Made by a program: the position numbers and the translations under genes. A stretch of DNA of 64,000 nucleotides. Origin: Oryzobacter faecalis. GTDB taxonomy: Bacteria > Actinomycetota > Actinomycetes > Actinomycetales > Dermatophilaceae. This document shows, piece after piece, positions 47,516 to 56,185 of the stretch. The stretch spans positions 186,001 to 250,000 of the forward strand of contig NZ_JBKOFW010000002.1 of the NCBI RefSeq assembly GCF_046764005.1, read 5' to 3'. The notes beneath the pieces were generated by a model that saw only the letters and a program-made list of their open reading frames with translations, ran no database searches and was not told the DNA's origin. The stretch's first letter is position 1; each line of letters starts with the position of its first letter.

Positions 47516-47584
47516 CCTCCCCTGCCCCGGTCCTGATTCCGCCAACACCGAGTCACCCACCACCCACCGAGAGGAACCACCACC

Positions 47585-48175
47585 ATGTCCACGGACACCA
47601 CCCACCGCAGCACCACTCACGGCCCCGACACCCACCGCAACGGCGTCGACACCGCCACGCTCTTCGCCACCCTCGACGCCGTCAAGGCGGCGCCGGCCGC
47701 CGCCCGGTTCCAGTTCCGGGCGCACAACACCTGGCAGTCGGGCACCCACAGCCGCTCGACGATCTCCGACTTCTTCGGGGTCGGTGAGGAGCGGGTGCAC
47801 GAGAGGGAGTTCGTCTTCGACGCCGACCACCCGGCGGTCCTCGTCGGTCAGGACCGGGGGCCGACCCCGGTCGAGATGCTGCTCCACGCCCTGGCCGCCT
47901 GCCTCACGGCGGGCATCGCCAACATCGCCTCCGCGCGCGGGGTGACCCTGACGTCGGTCCGGTCCACCGTCACCGGCGACATCGACCTCAACGGGATCCT
48001 CGGGCTCCAGCCGGTCCGGAACGGGTACTCGGGCGTGGGCGTCCGGTTCGTCGTCGAGGGCGACGCCCCGGAGGACGTGCTGCGCGGCATCGTCGAGCAG
48101 TCGCGGTCGCGCTCGGCCGTCTTCGACGTCATGACGACCGGCGTCCCGGTCGACATCGAGGTCGAGGTCGCCTGA
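47585..48175 (+). CDS. OsmC family protein
   Basis: A 196-aa OsmC/Ohr-fold protein. The first peroxidatic Cys is in LLHALAACLTAG near residue 106, preceded by the usual GP(T/S)P(V/L)E motif (GPTPVEMLL). The second redox Cys expected near the C-terminus (in a CPV..SL-type motif) is not present; SRSRSAVFDVM stands there instead. Thus peroxidase chemistry by the normal two-Cys cycle is doubtful. ATG with GAGGAACC upstream. It lies 69 nt after the flavoprotein, which suggests a shared stress or metabolite-linked role. Confidence 0.8.
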   Translation: MSTDTTHRSTTHGPDTHRNGVDTATLFATLDAVKAAPAAARFQFRAHNTWQSGTHSRSTISDFFGVGEERVHEREFVFDADHPAVLVGQDRGPTPVEMLLHALAACLTAGIANIASARGVTLTSVRSTVTGDIDLNGILGLQPVRNGYSGVGVRFVVEGDAPEDVLRGIVEQSRSRSAVFDVMTTGVPVDIEVEVA

Positions 48176-48196
48176 GGCCCCGGCTGGTTCCGCTCG

Positions 48197-49822
48197 TCAG
48201 ACGAGCCCCAGGCCGAGCAGCAGGACGGCCCCGAGGAGCCCGATGACGCCGACGACTCCCGCTCGACCCGCGCGGGAGCCGTCGAGCGGCGGGACCGGGA
48301 GGAGGAGCGAGCCGGCCATGATGAAGGTCGCGACGCAGAACGACGTGGCGAGCGGCGTCCTCAGCAGGGCCGCCTGCGCGAGGAGGACCAGAGACAGCAG
48401 GGCCAGCGTGAGCGGCGCGGCGAGGGCGACCCGCAGGTTCGCCGACGGGGCGCGCACGACGGGCAGCGGAGCGAAGGGCGCCCCGAACGCACCCGAGACG
48501 AGGCCGACGACCGCCCCGGGGGCCCAGGTCCCGTGGACGACACCGCGCCCGGACCGCCGGGCCACGGCCGTCCGGACGAGCATGGCTGCACCGACGAGCG
48601 CCGCGATCCCGACGATGTAGGCCAGCCCGGTCCACGGCCACACCGCCTGCTCCCGGAACGCGAGGACGAAGGCGACCACGGTGGCGCCGAGCGCCCACCA
48701 CGGCCGGCGCAGCCGGCGGCTCCGGCGCCCGGCCCGAAGACGCCCGGCGACACCCTCGAGCCACTCCCGGGCCGCCGGTGAGGGCGAGGTGTCCCGGAGC
48801 GACACGAGCCCGACGCCGGCGAGCGCCGCGGCGAGCAGTCCGGCCGTGACGGTCGGTGCGGTGCGCTGCGACCCGGCGAACGACCACCCCTGCGGGAGCG
48901 GCTTCGAGACGTCGAGTGAGGTGCGGTAGGTCGCGTCGTCGAGTCCCAGCTCGAGCGCGCGGTCGGCGTAGGAGGGGTCGAGGTCGATGGCGCGGGCGAG
49001 AGCGCCCTGGGAGGCCGGGACGTGGAGAGGCCCGCGACGCCCCTCGACGACCCCCAGGTTGTGCCAGCCGAGGGCGTATCCGGGTCCGGCGGCGACGGCG
49101 GCCCGCAGGACGCGGCTCGCCTCCTCCGCGTCCCCGCGTCGCGCGAGGAGCACCGCGAGGTTGTTCGCCGCCGGGTAGACGCTCGGGTCGGACTCGAGGG
49201 CACTGCGGTACTGGGCGATGGCTCGTGTGGTGTCCCCTCGCCGCTGGCTGACCTCGGCGGCCGTGAGGAGGTAGACGGGGCTGCGCGGATCGCCCTGTAC
49301 CGCAGCGGTGCTCATGACAAGAGCCCTCGTGAGGTCGCCCGTGCCGAGGGCCGCCACCGCCGCGCTGTTCCGGGCGGCGTCGACATGCACGACTCCGTCG
49401 AGCGTGTCCGCCCACGTGAGCGCCGTGGCGAGGTCGTCGCCGGCGGCCTGGTCCTGACCCGTGGCGAGCTCGTGGTCGGCGAGCTGCGTCGCGGCGTAGT
49501 AGGAGATCTTCGCGAAGGGCTCGGCGTCACCGGACCCCTGGGCGTCCTGGTAGCCGTATCCCTGGGCTCCCGTGAGCACGAGTGGCCTCAGGAGCGCCAC
49601 GGCCTCGTCGTGGCGACCGGACCGCAGGAGGGCGCCACCCTGGCCGAGCTGCGACTGCGCGACCGCGAGGTCGTTGTTCCACCGAAGCGCGCGCCACCGG
49701 GTGGTCGCCACGACGAACTCGGCTGCAGCGGAGTCGAAGTCCCCGAGGAGGTAGTCGATCTCGGCCATCCTCTGGTGGGCCAGGGCGGTGTCCTCGCCCA
49801 TCGACCGGGCCCACGTCATCAC
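48197..49822 (-). CDS. C-terminal part of an amber-interrupted TPR/membrane protein
   Basis: Open from 49822 down to 48197. It is in the same reading frame as the upstream 506-aa protein, separated only by a TAG at 49942-49940 and 39 sense codons (EPDGPVDDADDPFARLDS...) that read like the continuation. No ribosome-binding site precedes GTG at 49822 or the ATG at 49819. Residues about 120-250 contain TPR repeats (TAAEVSQRRGDTTRAIAQYRSALESDPS); the C-terminus has about six membrane spans and ends in SLLLPVPPLDGSRAG, similar to the LDG motif of site-2 proteases, though no HExxH is seen. This is probably the second half of one 1087-aa protein. Confidence 0.7.
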   Translation of the reverse strand: MMTWARSMGEDTALAHQRMAEIDYLLGDFDSAAAEFVVATTRWRALRWNNDLAVAQSQLGQGGALLRSGRHDEAVALLRPLVLTGAQGYGYQDAQGSGDAEPFAKISYYAATQLADHELATGQDQAAGDDLATALTWADTLDGVVHVDAARNSAAVAALGTGDLTRALVMSTAAVQGDPRSPVYLLTAAEVSQRRGDTTRAIAQYRSALESDPSVYPAANNLAVLLARRGDAEEASRVLRAAVAAGPGYALGWHNLGVVEGRRGPLHVPASQGALARAIDLDPSYADRALELGLDDATYRTSLDVSKPLPQGWSFAGSQRTAPTVTAGLLAAALAGVGLVSLRDTSPSPAAREWLEGVAGRLRAGRRSRRLRRPWWALGATVVAFVLAFREQAVWPWTGLAYIVGIAALVGAAMLVRTAVARRSGRGVVHGTWAPGAVVGLVSGAFGAPFAPLPVVRAPSANLRVALAAPLTLALLSLVLLAQAALLRTPLATSFCVATFIMAGSLLLPVPPLDGSRAGRAGVVGVIGLLGAVLLLGLGLV

Positions 49823-49939
49823 GTCGCGGCGGGCGGCGGCGAGGTCTCCGGCCCACCGGAAGAGGTTCTGCCGGTCGTCGAAGATCGAGTCGAGGCGGGC
49901 GAAGGGATCATCCGCATCGTCGACGGGCCCGTCCGGCTC

Positions 49940-51460
49940 CTACAGACCGAGAGCCTGCGCCGCGGGGTCCGGGTTGTCGATCAGCCGCTTCAGGGGTTCG
50001 GGGTCCGGGCACGTCCCGCCGAAGTCGCTCGGGGCAATGGCGTCGAAGTCGTCGGGCCACCCCTCTGCCGCGACGTTCTCGTCCCCGGCCAGCCAGGCGG
50101 CCCGGCGGGCGGACCACTGCGGACAGAACTCCGCCTCGTCGGTGATGCCGGCGGTGGGGCGGTACCGCGGCACGAAGCCCTCGTCACCGACCAGCCCGCC
50201 TCCGCCCATCCCGGCGGCGAGGATGTAGAACGCCACCGGCCGCATCCGGTCGGCGCCCCAGGTCAGTGGGTGTGCGATGGGGATGAAGGATCCGTCGACG
50301 GGCAGGGCCGCCGGGCCCAGGTCGGCCAGCCGCGAGGCCGTGGCGGCCGCGCGGGCGAACCGACGGTCCCGCTCCTCGGCCCGCACGGCCACCTGCAGGG
50401 CCCGCCCCGGCCGGGACTGCCCCTGGGCCACCTCCAGCGCCAGGCGCGCCGCCTCGGCTGCCCTCCCCAGGCCCAGCTCGGCCCGGGCGAGGCCGAGGCC
50501 GCCGGCCAGCCTGTCGCCCGTCGCCCGGATCCGCGCGAACAGCCCGCGGGCGTCGTCGTAGGCGTGCCGCGAGGAGAAGGGCTGCGGCACCGCCAGGTAG
50601 CGACCCCGCGTGAGGTGCACGTCCCCCAGGGCCGCCACGGCTCCGGGGTCGTCGGGGAACCGGGCCACCAGGTCCTCGGCCCATCGACGGGCGGTCGCGA
50701 GGCGGTCGACGTCGAACTCGACGAGTCGGGTGAGGTCGTCCTCCCCGGACATCTCGTTGAGGGCCCGCTGCACCGCCAGCCATCCCGGGGTGGGGTCGCC
50801 CGGGCAGGCCAGCTGGGTGCGCCGGGTCTCGGAGTCGACGATCTCGGGGCCGATCTCCGGGCCGGACGCGACGAGGGTCAGCAGATCGAGCTGGGGGTCG
50901 CACGCCCCGTCACCGCGCGCGGCGTCGAGGACGGCGAAGGCGAGCCGTGCGGCATCCTCGGGGACTGCGTACGGTGCGGCCGGGTCGGCGGCCACCACCA
51001 TGAGGGCCGCCCCCAGCTCCCCGCCGTGGGCTGCCAGTGCCTCCGGGTCGGCGCGCTCGACCACGGCGTCGGCACGGGGGAAGCGGTACGGGTAGGACCA
51101 CACGGACGGGTCGGGTCCCGCGCCTGCCACGGACACGTCGGGGTCGGCCACGACGGCGAGGATCTCGTCGGCGGCCTCGGCTCCGAGCGCCGCGGTCGCG
51201 ATGGGACGCACGTCCTCCAGCGTGCGGACGACCGCCGCCTCCGGCAGGCCGACCGGGACGGCGCGGATGCGAGAGGTCGGCCGGACGTCGCCCACGCGCG
51301 GGTCCGAGGGCGCCGCCACGATCGGCTGCGGCAGGTTCGAGGCCACGACGGCCGAGACGGGGGCCAGGGCCAGGAGGCCGACCACGCCGGCGACGACGAG
51401 CCCACCGAGGGCGCGAGGCCACCGGGAGGTCGGGACGCGGCGCGGCGACGTGGCGGCCAT
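49940..51460 (-). CDS. N-terminal part of an amber-interrupted TPR/membrane protein
   Basis: A 506-aa protein with one N-terminal membrane helix (about 18-40, ALGGLVVAGVVGLLALAPVSAVVAS) and an extracellular helical part containing TPR-like stretches (LGDVHLTRGRY..., LGLARAELGLGRAAEAARLALEV) that continue in frame into the 48197-49822 segment beyond a TAG at 49942-49940. The ATG at 51460 is the best start; GAGGGGGTGGGG lies upstream. Without the TAG the product would be 1087 aa with TPR repeats in its middle and a polytopic C-terminus. A point mutation (for example CAG or GAG to TAG) is the simplest explanation; a sequencing error or readthrough are alternatives. Confidence 0.72.
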   Translation of the reverse strand: MAATSPRRVPTSRWPRALGGLVVAGVVGLLALAPVSAVVASNLPQPIVAAPSDPRVGDVRPTSRIRAVPVGLPEAAVVRTLEDVRPIATAALGAEAADEILAVVADPDVSVAGAGPDPSVWSYPYRFPRADAVVERADPEALAAHGGELGAALMVVAADPAAPYAVPEDAARLAFAVLDAARGDGACDPQLDLLTLVASGPEIGPEIVDSETRRTQLACPGDPTPGWLAVQRALNEMSGEDDLTRLVEFDVDRLATARRWAEDLVARFPDDPGAVAALGDVHLTRGRYLAVPQPFSSRHAYDDARGLFARIRATGDRLAGGLGLARAELGLGRAAEAARLALEVAQGQSRPGRALQVAVRAEERDRRFARAAATASRLADLGPAALPVDGSFIPIAHPLTWGADRMRPVAFYILAAGMGGGGLVGDEGFVPRYRPTAGITDEAEFCPQWSARRAAWLAGDENVAAEGWPDDFDAIAPSDFGGTCPDPEPLKRLIDNPDPAAQALGL

Positions 51461-51673
51461 GGCGACCCCACCCCCTCGCGCCTGGTCCCGCGCGCGAATG
51501 CCGTGTTCACGACCCGCGCGCGGGCTCCTCGGACGATGTCCTCTTCGACGGTAGGACCCCTGCCGCCGCTCGCGCCAGAGGCTTTCGCCGTCGACCTCCT
51601 CGGTGCCGCTCCGCCGACCCCGCGGGACGGACAGCGTGATGACATCGTGAGGGGATCGGCGGATGATGCCGTG

Positions 51674-52792
51674 ATGGGCCGGCTCCAGCGGCTCCGCAGG
51701 GGTGCCGTCGCGGCCGTGGTCGCGCTGGCGGTGCCCGTGTCCCTGTGCTCCGCCTCGCGTGCAGCCGACCCGGAGCCCACACCGGGATGGACCCTTCCCT
51801 CCGATGCCGACGTCGCCGACGCCAAGGAGGCGGCCGTGGCGGCCGCCAGGGAGGTCGCCGTCATCACCGCCGAGGTCGACCGGGCCGAGGCCCGGCTGCG
51901 AGCGCTCCAGCGCCAGGTGGCCGACGCCGTCGCGGCCGACGAGCTCGCCCGCACCCGGCTCGCCGCCGGCGAGGAGGCCCTCTCGCAGGCGACCGAGGCA
52001 CTCGCCCGCGCCCGCCTCGCGCGCGACCACGCCGACCGTGCCCTCTCCGGCACCGCCGCGCTGCTGTACATGCAGGGCGGCGAGCTGCAGAACCTCGGAA
52101 CGCTCCTGCTCTCCCCGCCGAACGTCATGGCCGACCTCTCCGTCGTCCTGGACCACGAGGCGCTGCGGGTCCAGTCCCGGCTGGACACCGCCACCTCCAC
52201 CGCCGCGGCCGCCACGGCCTCCGAGCGCCGCCTCACCGCGGCACGCAGGAACCGGGCCCTCGCCCTCGAGGAGGCGGTCGCGAAGCGCAGTGCGGTGGAG
52301 AGGTCGGCGGCGCGGGCGGGAGCCGAGGCCGCGACGCTGGCACAGCGCCAGGCGCAGCTCACCGCGCGGCTGGCCCGGCTCGAGCAGGTGGAGGCCGACC
52401 TCGTGGGCCTCCGGGAGGCCGCGGCCCGCCTGGGAGACGCCGGCCTCGTCGGGGTGCAGGCGGCGGGCTCGCTCGGCAGCGGACCGCGAGCCGCGCAGGC
52501 CATCGCCCGCTCGAAGATGGAGTCCTTCGCGTGGGCCGAGGCCGAGTTCGTCTGCCTCGTCAGCCTGTGGCACGCCGAGTCCGGGTGGAGCTGGTCGGCC
52601 ACGAACCCCTCATCGGGCGCCTACGGCATCCCGCAGGCCCTGCCCGGATGGAAGATGGCGAGCGCCGGCAGCGACTGGCTCACCAACCCGGCCACGCAGA
52701 TCGACTGGGGGCTGGGCTACATCGAGGACGTCTACGGCTCACCCTGCGCCGCGATGGAGAAGTGGCTCAGCCGCTCGCCGCACTGGTACTGA
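51674..52792 (+). CDS. Secreted coiled-coil protein with lytic-transglycosylase-like C-terminus
   Basis: A 372-aa exported protein. The signal peptide ends near SRA-AD (residue 30). Residues 45-260 form long heptad-type helices (AAAREVAVITAEVDRAEARLRALQ; TAAAATASERRLTAARRNRALALEEAV), like the coiled coils of RipA/PcsB-type peptidoglycan regulators. The last 90 residues carry ECLVSLWHAESGWSWSATNPSSGAYGIPQALPG, the SLT/G5-NAP-like active-site Glu and GxYGIPQ motif, ending in a disulfide-capable CAAMEKW. A cell-wall lytic role is probable. The start is uncertain: ATG 51674 (GATGAT six nt before) or GTG 51671. Confidence 0.78.
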   Translation: MGRLQRLRRGAVAAVVALAVPVSLCSASRAADPEPTPGWTLPSDADVADAKEAAVAAAREVAVITAEVDRAEARLRALQRQVADAVAADELARTRLAAGEEALSQATEALARARLARDHADRALSGTAALLYMQGGELQNLGTLLLSPPNVMADLSVVLDHEALRVQSRLDTATSTAAAATASERRLTAARRNRALALEEAVAKRSAVERSAARAGAEAATLAQRQAQLTARLARLEQVEADLVGLREAAARLGDAGLVGVQAAGSLGSGPRAAQAIARSKMESFAWAEAEFVCLVSLWHAESGWSWSATNPSSGAYGIPQALPGWKMASAGSDWLTNPATQIDWGLGYIEDVYGSPCAAMEKWLSRSPHWY

Positions 52793-53026
52793 CTCAGAGG
52801 TGGCGGCCGTGGCCGAACACGTGGAAGGACAGGACGTCGGATCTCGCGCCGTGCTGGGCACGAGAACGACTCGAGCGAATCCGGTCCGGAGGGGATGGCG
52901 TCCGCCGGTCCAAGGCCTGGGGCAGCGGGGACGCCAACTCAGGATGTCCACCGCGGGGGCCCCTCGGACCCTGAGCGTTGAAGTCCTCTCAACCCGAGCG
53001 CGGAGATCGCCAAGCTTGACCTGCGG
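52793..53026. other. Intergenic region left of the tRNA fragment
   Basis: This stretch of 234 bp is high in GC and carries no open frame with recognisable content. It is the core-genome side of the island boundary. Confidence 0.5.
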
Positions 53027-53068
53027 TGGAGCCAAGGGGACTCGAACCCCTAACCCCCTGCTTGCAAA
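53027..53068 (-). other. 3' fragment of tRNA-Ala(TGC): probable attachment site
   Basis: On the minus strand, a 42-nt sequence contains anticodon loop TTTGCAA (anticodon TGC at 53066-53064), the 3' half of the anticodon stem GCAGG, a T-arm with GGTTCGAGTCC, the acceptor 3' strand TTGGCTCC and discriminator A. It matches the 3' half of tRNA-Ala(TGC). The 5' half is absent: pairing partners CCTGC and the D-arm do not exist upstream. Such fragments mark the distal end of elements that integrate into tRNA genes. The orientation predicts the island lies to the right and the intact tRNA beyond it. Confidence 0.85.
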
Positions 53069-53259
53069 CTCCACATTTGAAGCCCGCGAATGGCTGCACA
53101 TCCATAGGTCAGAGCGCTGTTGAACGCCTGGCTTCGCGAGTTTGATACCCCACTGCAGTACGTTCTGGGGTACGCATCCTGGGCTGAGCAGGAACCGCGC
53201 CTGCGGGCAGACCAAACGGTCCGCGGCCTGAGCTGGCCCCTGACCCTGGCCCGACGACT
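53069..53259. other. Island edge without a recognised gene
   Basis: This 191-bp segment follows the tRNA fragment. Short frames exist, but none shows a domain. A short inverted repeat (TACGTTCTGGGGTACG, 53159-53174) is the only structure noted. Confidence 0.4.
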
Positions 53260-54006
53260 TCAGTCGCTGGTTGTTTGTACCTTAAGGCGAAGTTCTGCCG
53301 GGGTGATGAACGGCTTGTGGGCATGGATGCTGCGATGGCAGGTCGGACACACGAGCGCGAGATCCGAGAGCCTTGTGTTGCTCTTGCCCAGCACGTGCAG
53401 CGGCACCGTGTGGTGCACGTCGATGACCCACTCGATCCCATAAGCCACCTTCGAGTCGAAGCCACAGACTTCACAGGCCAGGGCACCTGTGGCGGCTAGA
53501 ACCTGCTTCTTCTTCTTCTTGACTAAAGCTCGACTCCGCTCGAGCCGCCTGTGCTTTCGGTAGAGAGCGTCCCCCTCGTCCGCTCCGAAGTCATCCTCCG
53601 GGTCGGGGTCCTCGACGAGGTCTTCCGACGTGCCTACCTCCAAGATGCGGAGGGCCAATTCGTGAAGCTCATTCGGGCGGTGGGCCCACTTGGCCCAGGT
53701 CTCTTCATCGCCCTTTGACCAGTTGGGCATCCCCTTGCCGGCGTGGGCCGGGTCGATGCCCGCGAAGTTGGCGAGCTTGAGGCCGACGCCGTCGGCATTG
53801 CGGAACTTGGGGTTCTGGCGGACCTCGCTGGGCCAGATTCTCAGACTGCGCATCTCCTCACTGAGAGTCTCCACCTCTGCGGTCGTCACGCTGTAGCCCC
53901 TCTCCCGCGTTCGGAGGTAGAGGTCGAGCGCCAGCACTCGCTCGTCCATCGACCAATTGGGGAGTCTGCTTGTCGTGCCGTCGTGACCATCCTTCCCGGG
54001 TGTCAT
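53260..54006 (-). CDS. HNH endonuclease, McrA-like
   Basis: A 248-aa nuclease. The N-terminal 130 residues match the HNH-associated domain with LSEEMRSLRIWPSEVRQNPKFRNADGVGLKLANFAGIDP, a block typical of ScoMcrA-like and other modification-dependent enzymes. A KKKKK-rich linker follows, then the HNH core CEVCGFD...IDVHHTVPLH...LVCPTCHRSIHAH with two CxxC-type zinc ligands and the HH nuclease motif. The ATG at 54006 begins MTPGKDGHD. Divergent from the GmrSD-like gene 134 nt away. It is likely a restriction enzyme against modified or foreign DNA. Confidence 0.88.
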   Translation of the reverse strand: MTPGKDGHDGTTSRLPNWSMDERVLALDLYLRTRERGYSVTTAEVETLSEEMRSLRIWPSEVRQNPKFRNADGVGLKLANFAGIDPAHAGKGMPNWSKGDEETWAKWAHRPNELHELALRILEVGTSEDLVEDPDPEDDFGADEGDALYRKHRRLERSRALVKKKKKQVLAATGALACEVCGFDSKVAYGIEWVIDVHHTVPLHVLGKSNTRLSDLALVCPTCHRSIHAHKPFITPAELRLKVQTTSD

Positions 54007-54140
54007 ATCCGCACCATAGTTGGGGCAGAGAGAGGCCGAGGTGAGAACGAAGCTCCAGATCGTCGGCCCACCCTCGCAGTCAGCCACGGGGACTTCGCCG
54101 CCGGGCCATATCCGCCTCACTTTTCTGCGAAGCTGTGGCC

Positions 54141-56000
54141 ATGTTGGGGAATCCGGCCAAGATCGCGAACGTCCTGAACGCCAGCTCCGCCTACCGGATC
54201 CCCCCTTATCAGCGCGCCTACCAGTGGGACAAAGAGCGGTGGCAAGGTCTCGCTCACGATGTCTTCCAGCTGACGTCGAAGCCGGCCGGCGAGCCCCCGC
54301 ACTGGCTGGGCATCCTCCTACTCAGCGAAGACGGTGGAGTCGTCTTCCCCGGCGATGACTCCATTCGCACGTACACCGTCATCGACGGCCAGCAACGACT
54401 CACTACCTCGATACTCTGGCTCGCCGCGATCGCGCACCACGCCGCGGACATCCAGGATCCGATCACCATGGACGTAGGAAAGTTCGCCCACGTCGACGTG
54501 CAAGAGATCGACAAGCTCCCTTTCAAGGTGGCACTCGAGGGTAAGTGGCGACAAGCTCGCTACGCGCGCCTGCTAGAGACCCGTCCGCTGCAGGCCTACG
54601 CCTACTTCCGCTGGCTCCTCTTCCTGGGCAACGACGCCCTCCTGGAAGAGGAGCCAATGAAGGCAATCCAGTTGAGGCCCGCCAAGGATGCAGGGGTATT
54701 TGAGGAGCAGTGGAACAAGTTCCTCTCGTCAAAGCGGGCTGTCGGTGTTCCCCGGGGGCCAAAGGTTGATTGTGACGTCCTTGCAAAGACAACCCGGAAC
54801 GAAATGTCGGTCTTTAGCCTGATCCATGATCCGAATACTGACGAATCACAGGCCACGATTTTCGACACCCTCAATGGGATGCGTACACCTCTAGAGCCGC
54901 TTGACCACGTCCGCAATTCGCTGTTCGTGAGACTGCCGGAGGAGAAAGCCAGGGCGCTATACGAGTCTGAATGGAAGGTGACGGAGGACGCCGTCCGCCG
55001 TGTGCGCATGAAGCGGATGGCCGCTGAGAAGATGTTCTTGTACGACTACCTTATTGCTCGTGGAGAAAAGGCGCGGCAAAAGACTATTAACGCCAACCGG
55101 GGCGCTGCGCACTTCAGCGTTATGACTCGAGGTCTCAAAGGTAAGGCCCTCATCAGCCTGCTCAAGGATGACCTGCTCCCAGCAATGGCTACCTGGCCTA
55201 TCGTCGTGCGTCAGGCTGACCGCTACCGCCACGCAGGTGTCACTGTGGCATTCCCGGAAACCACTCTCCGGTTGCTAACGTCGATCCAGGACCTATCGAC
55301 GAATCCCGCCAACCCAATCGCGCTTCACTTCGCATCCGAGTTTGCTTTGGGCAATGTTTCGGAAGACGAGCTCGAGTCTGCACTCTTCTTCGCCGAGGCC
55401 TACCTTGCTCGCCAGCTCCTCGCAGGGAGAGCGCTCTCCCCCCTTCGTAGTCGGGTAATGGAGGTAATGGGTAAACTAAACCGATCGGTGGACCCCAACG
55501 ATCTCCTCACCGAATTGATGAACTCGGCGTGGCCGACCGATGACGAAATTCGTTCCGTCGCGGCCAGCAAGCCCCTTTATCTAGATCTCAGCTCAAGGGC
55601 CGTCGTGGCCCTCTTGCGCGGAATCGAGTCCGAACTGAGTGGGTCGGGAGCGATGTTCTTCCGCGCTGGATCGGGTCGGGGAGACTATACAATCGAACAT
55701 ATCTTCCCTCAGAAACATGGAACGTGGGCGCATGACCTCGCGGCCTGGAACGCAGATGAAGCACAAATGGGTCATCTTCTGCATTCACTTGGAAACCTAG
55801 CAGTCGTCACCCCCTCGCATAATTCTACCGTCGGAAACGGTACGTTTGCGGATAAGAAGAGGCACCCGACGAAGACAGGCAAAGCCGCTCCCCTCGCTCT
55901 TAACGCAAGCTGGCTGAGAAAGCGCAAATGGACCCAAACGGAAATCGCGGCACGAGCCGACTTGCTCGTTGAGACGGCAATCGCTCACTGGTCTCCTTAG
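54141..56000 (+). CDS. GmrSD-type DUF262-DUF1524 protein (fused type IV restriction-like)
   Basis: A 619-aa protein fusing both GmrSD halves. The DUF262 part (about 1-350) has IPPYQRAYQWDKERW near residue 20 and the nucleotide-binding-type motif VIDGQQRLTTS near 80. The C-terminal DUF1524 part shows the HNH-like YTIEHIFPQKHGTW near residue 515, followed by LGNLAVVTPSHNSTVGNGTFADKK. Relatives (GmrSD, BrxU, SspE) cut modified or unmodified phage DNA. The ATG at 54141 is preferred over a GTG at 54135. Codon use is more AT-rich than in the core genome. It is divergent from the HNH gene and may have its own promoter. Confidence 0.88.
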   Translation: MLGNPAKIANVLNASSAYRIPPYQRAYQWDKERWQGLAHDVFQLTSKPAGEPPHWLGILLLSEDGGVVFPGDDSIRTYTVIDGQQRLTTSILWLAAIAHHAADIQDPITMDVGKFAHVDVQEIDKLPFKVALEGKWRQARYARLLETRPLQAYAYFRWLLFLGNDALLEEEPMKAIQLRPAKDAGVFEEQWNKFLSSKRAVGVPRGPKVDCDVLAKTTRNEMSVFSLIHDPNTDESQATIFDTLNGMRTPLEPLDHVRNSLFVRLPEEKARALYESEWKVTEDAVRRVRMKRMAAEKMFLYDYLIARGEKARQKTINANRGAAHFSVMTRGLKGKALISLLKDDLLPAMATWPIVVRQADRYRHAGVTVAFPETTLRLLTSIQDLSTNPANPIALHFASEFALGNVSEDELESALFFAEAYLARQLLAGRALSPLRSRVMEVMGKLNRSVDPNDLLTELMNSAWPTDDEIRSVAASKPLYLDLSSRAVVALLRGIESELSGSGAMFFRAGSGRGDYTIEHIFPQKHGTWAHDLAAWNADEAQMGHLLHSLGNLAVVTPSHNSTVGNGTFADKKRHPTKTGKAAPLALNASWLRKRKWTQTEIAARADLLVETAIAHWSP

Positions 56001-56185
56001 CCACGCATCGCCACTTGGCTGAGGGGCGGAAGTCCGCCACTCATAGGTGGTCCCTCTCCGGCAGGTCGACGGCGAAGCCATTGGCTTCAGGTTCTGCTCA
56101 CCCTTTTCCGGTTGACGGAGTGCGTGGCCGGCCTCCGCAGAAGCCTTTGAGCCCGCTAGCCCCAGCGGCATGGGGCCACGTGAAG
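56001..56185. other. Short intergenic stretch between convergent island genes
   Basis: No credible gene. A 6-bp hairpin GGCGGA-AG-TCCGCC at 56025-56038 may aid termination. Confidence 0.4.

Noticed and set aside
53027..53068. A functional tRNA-Ala gene
   Set aside because: Only the 3' half is present; the D-arm and 5' acceptor strand are missing.
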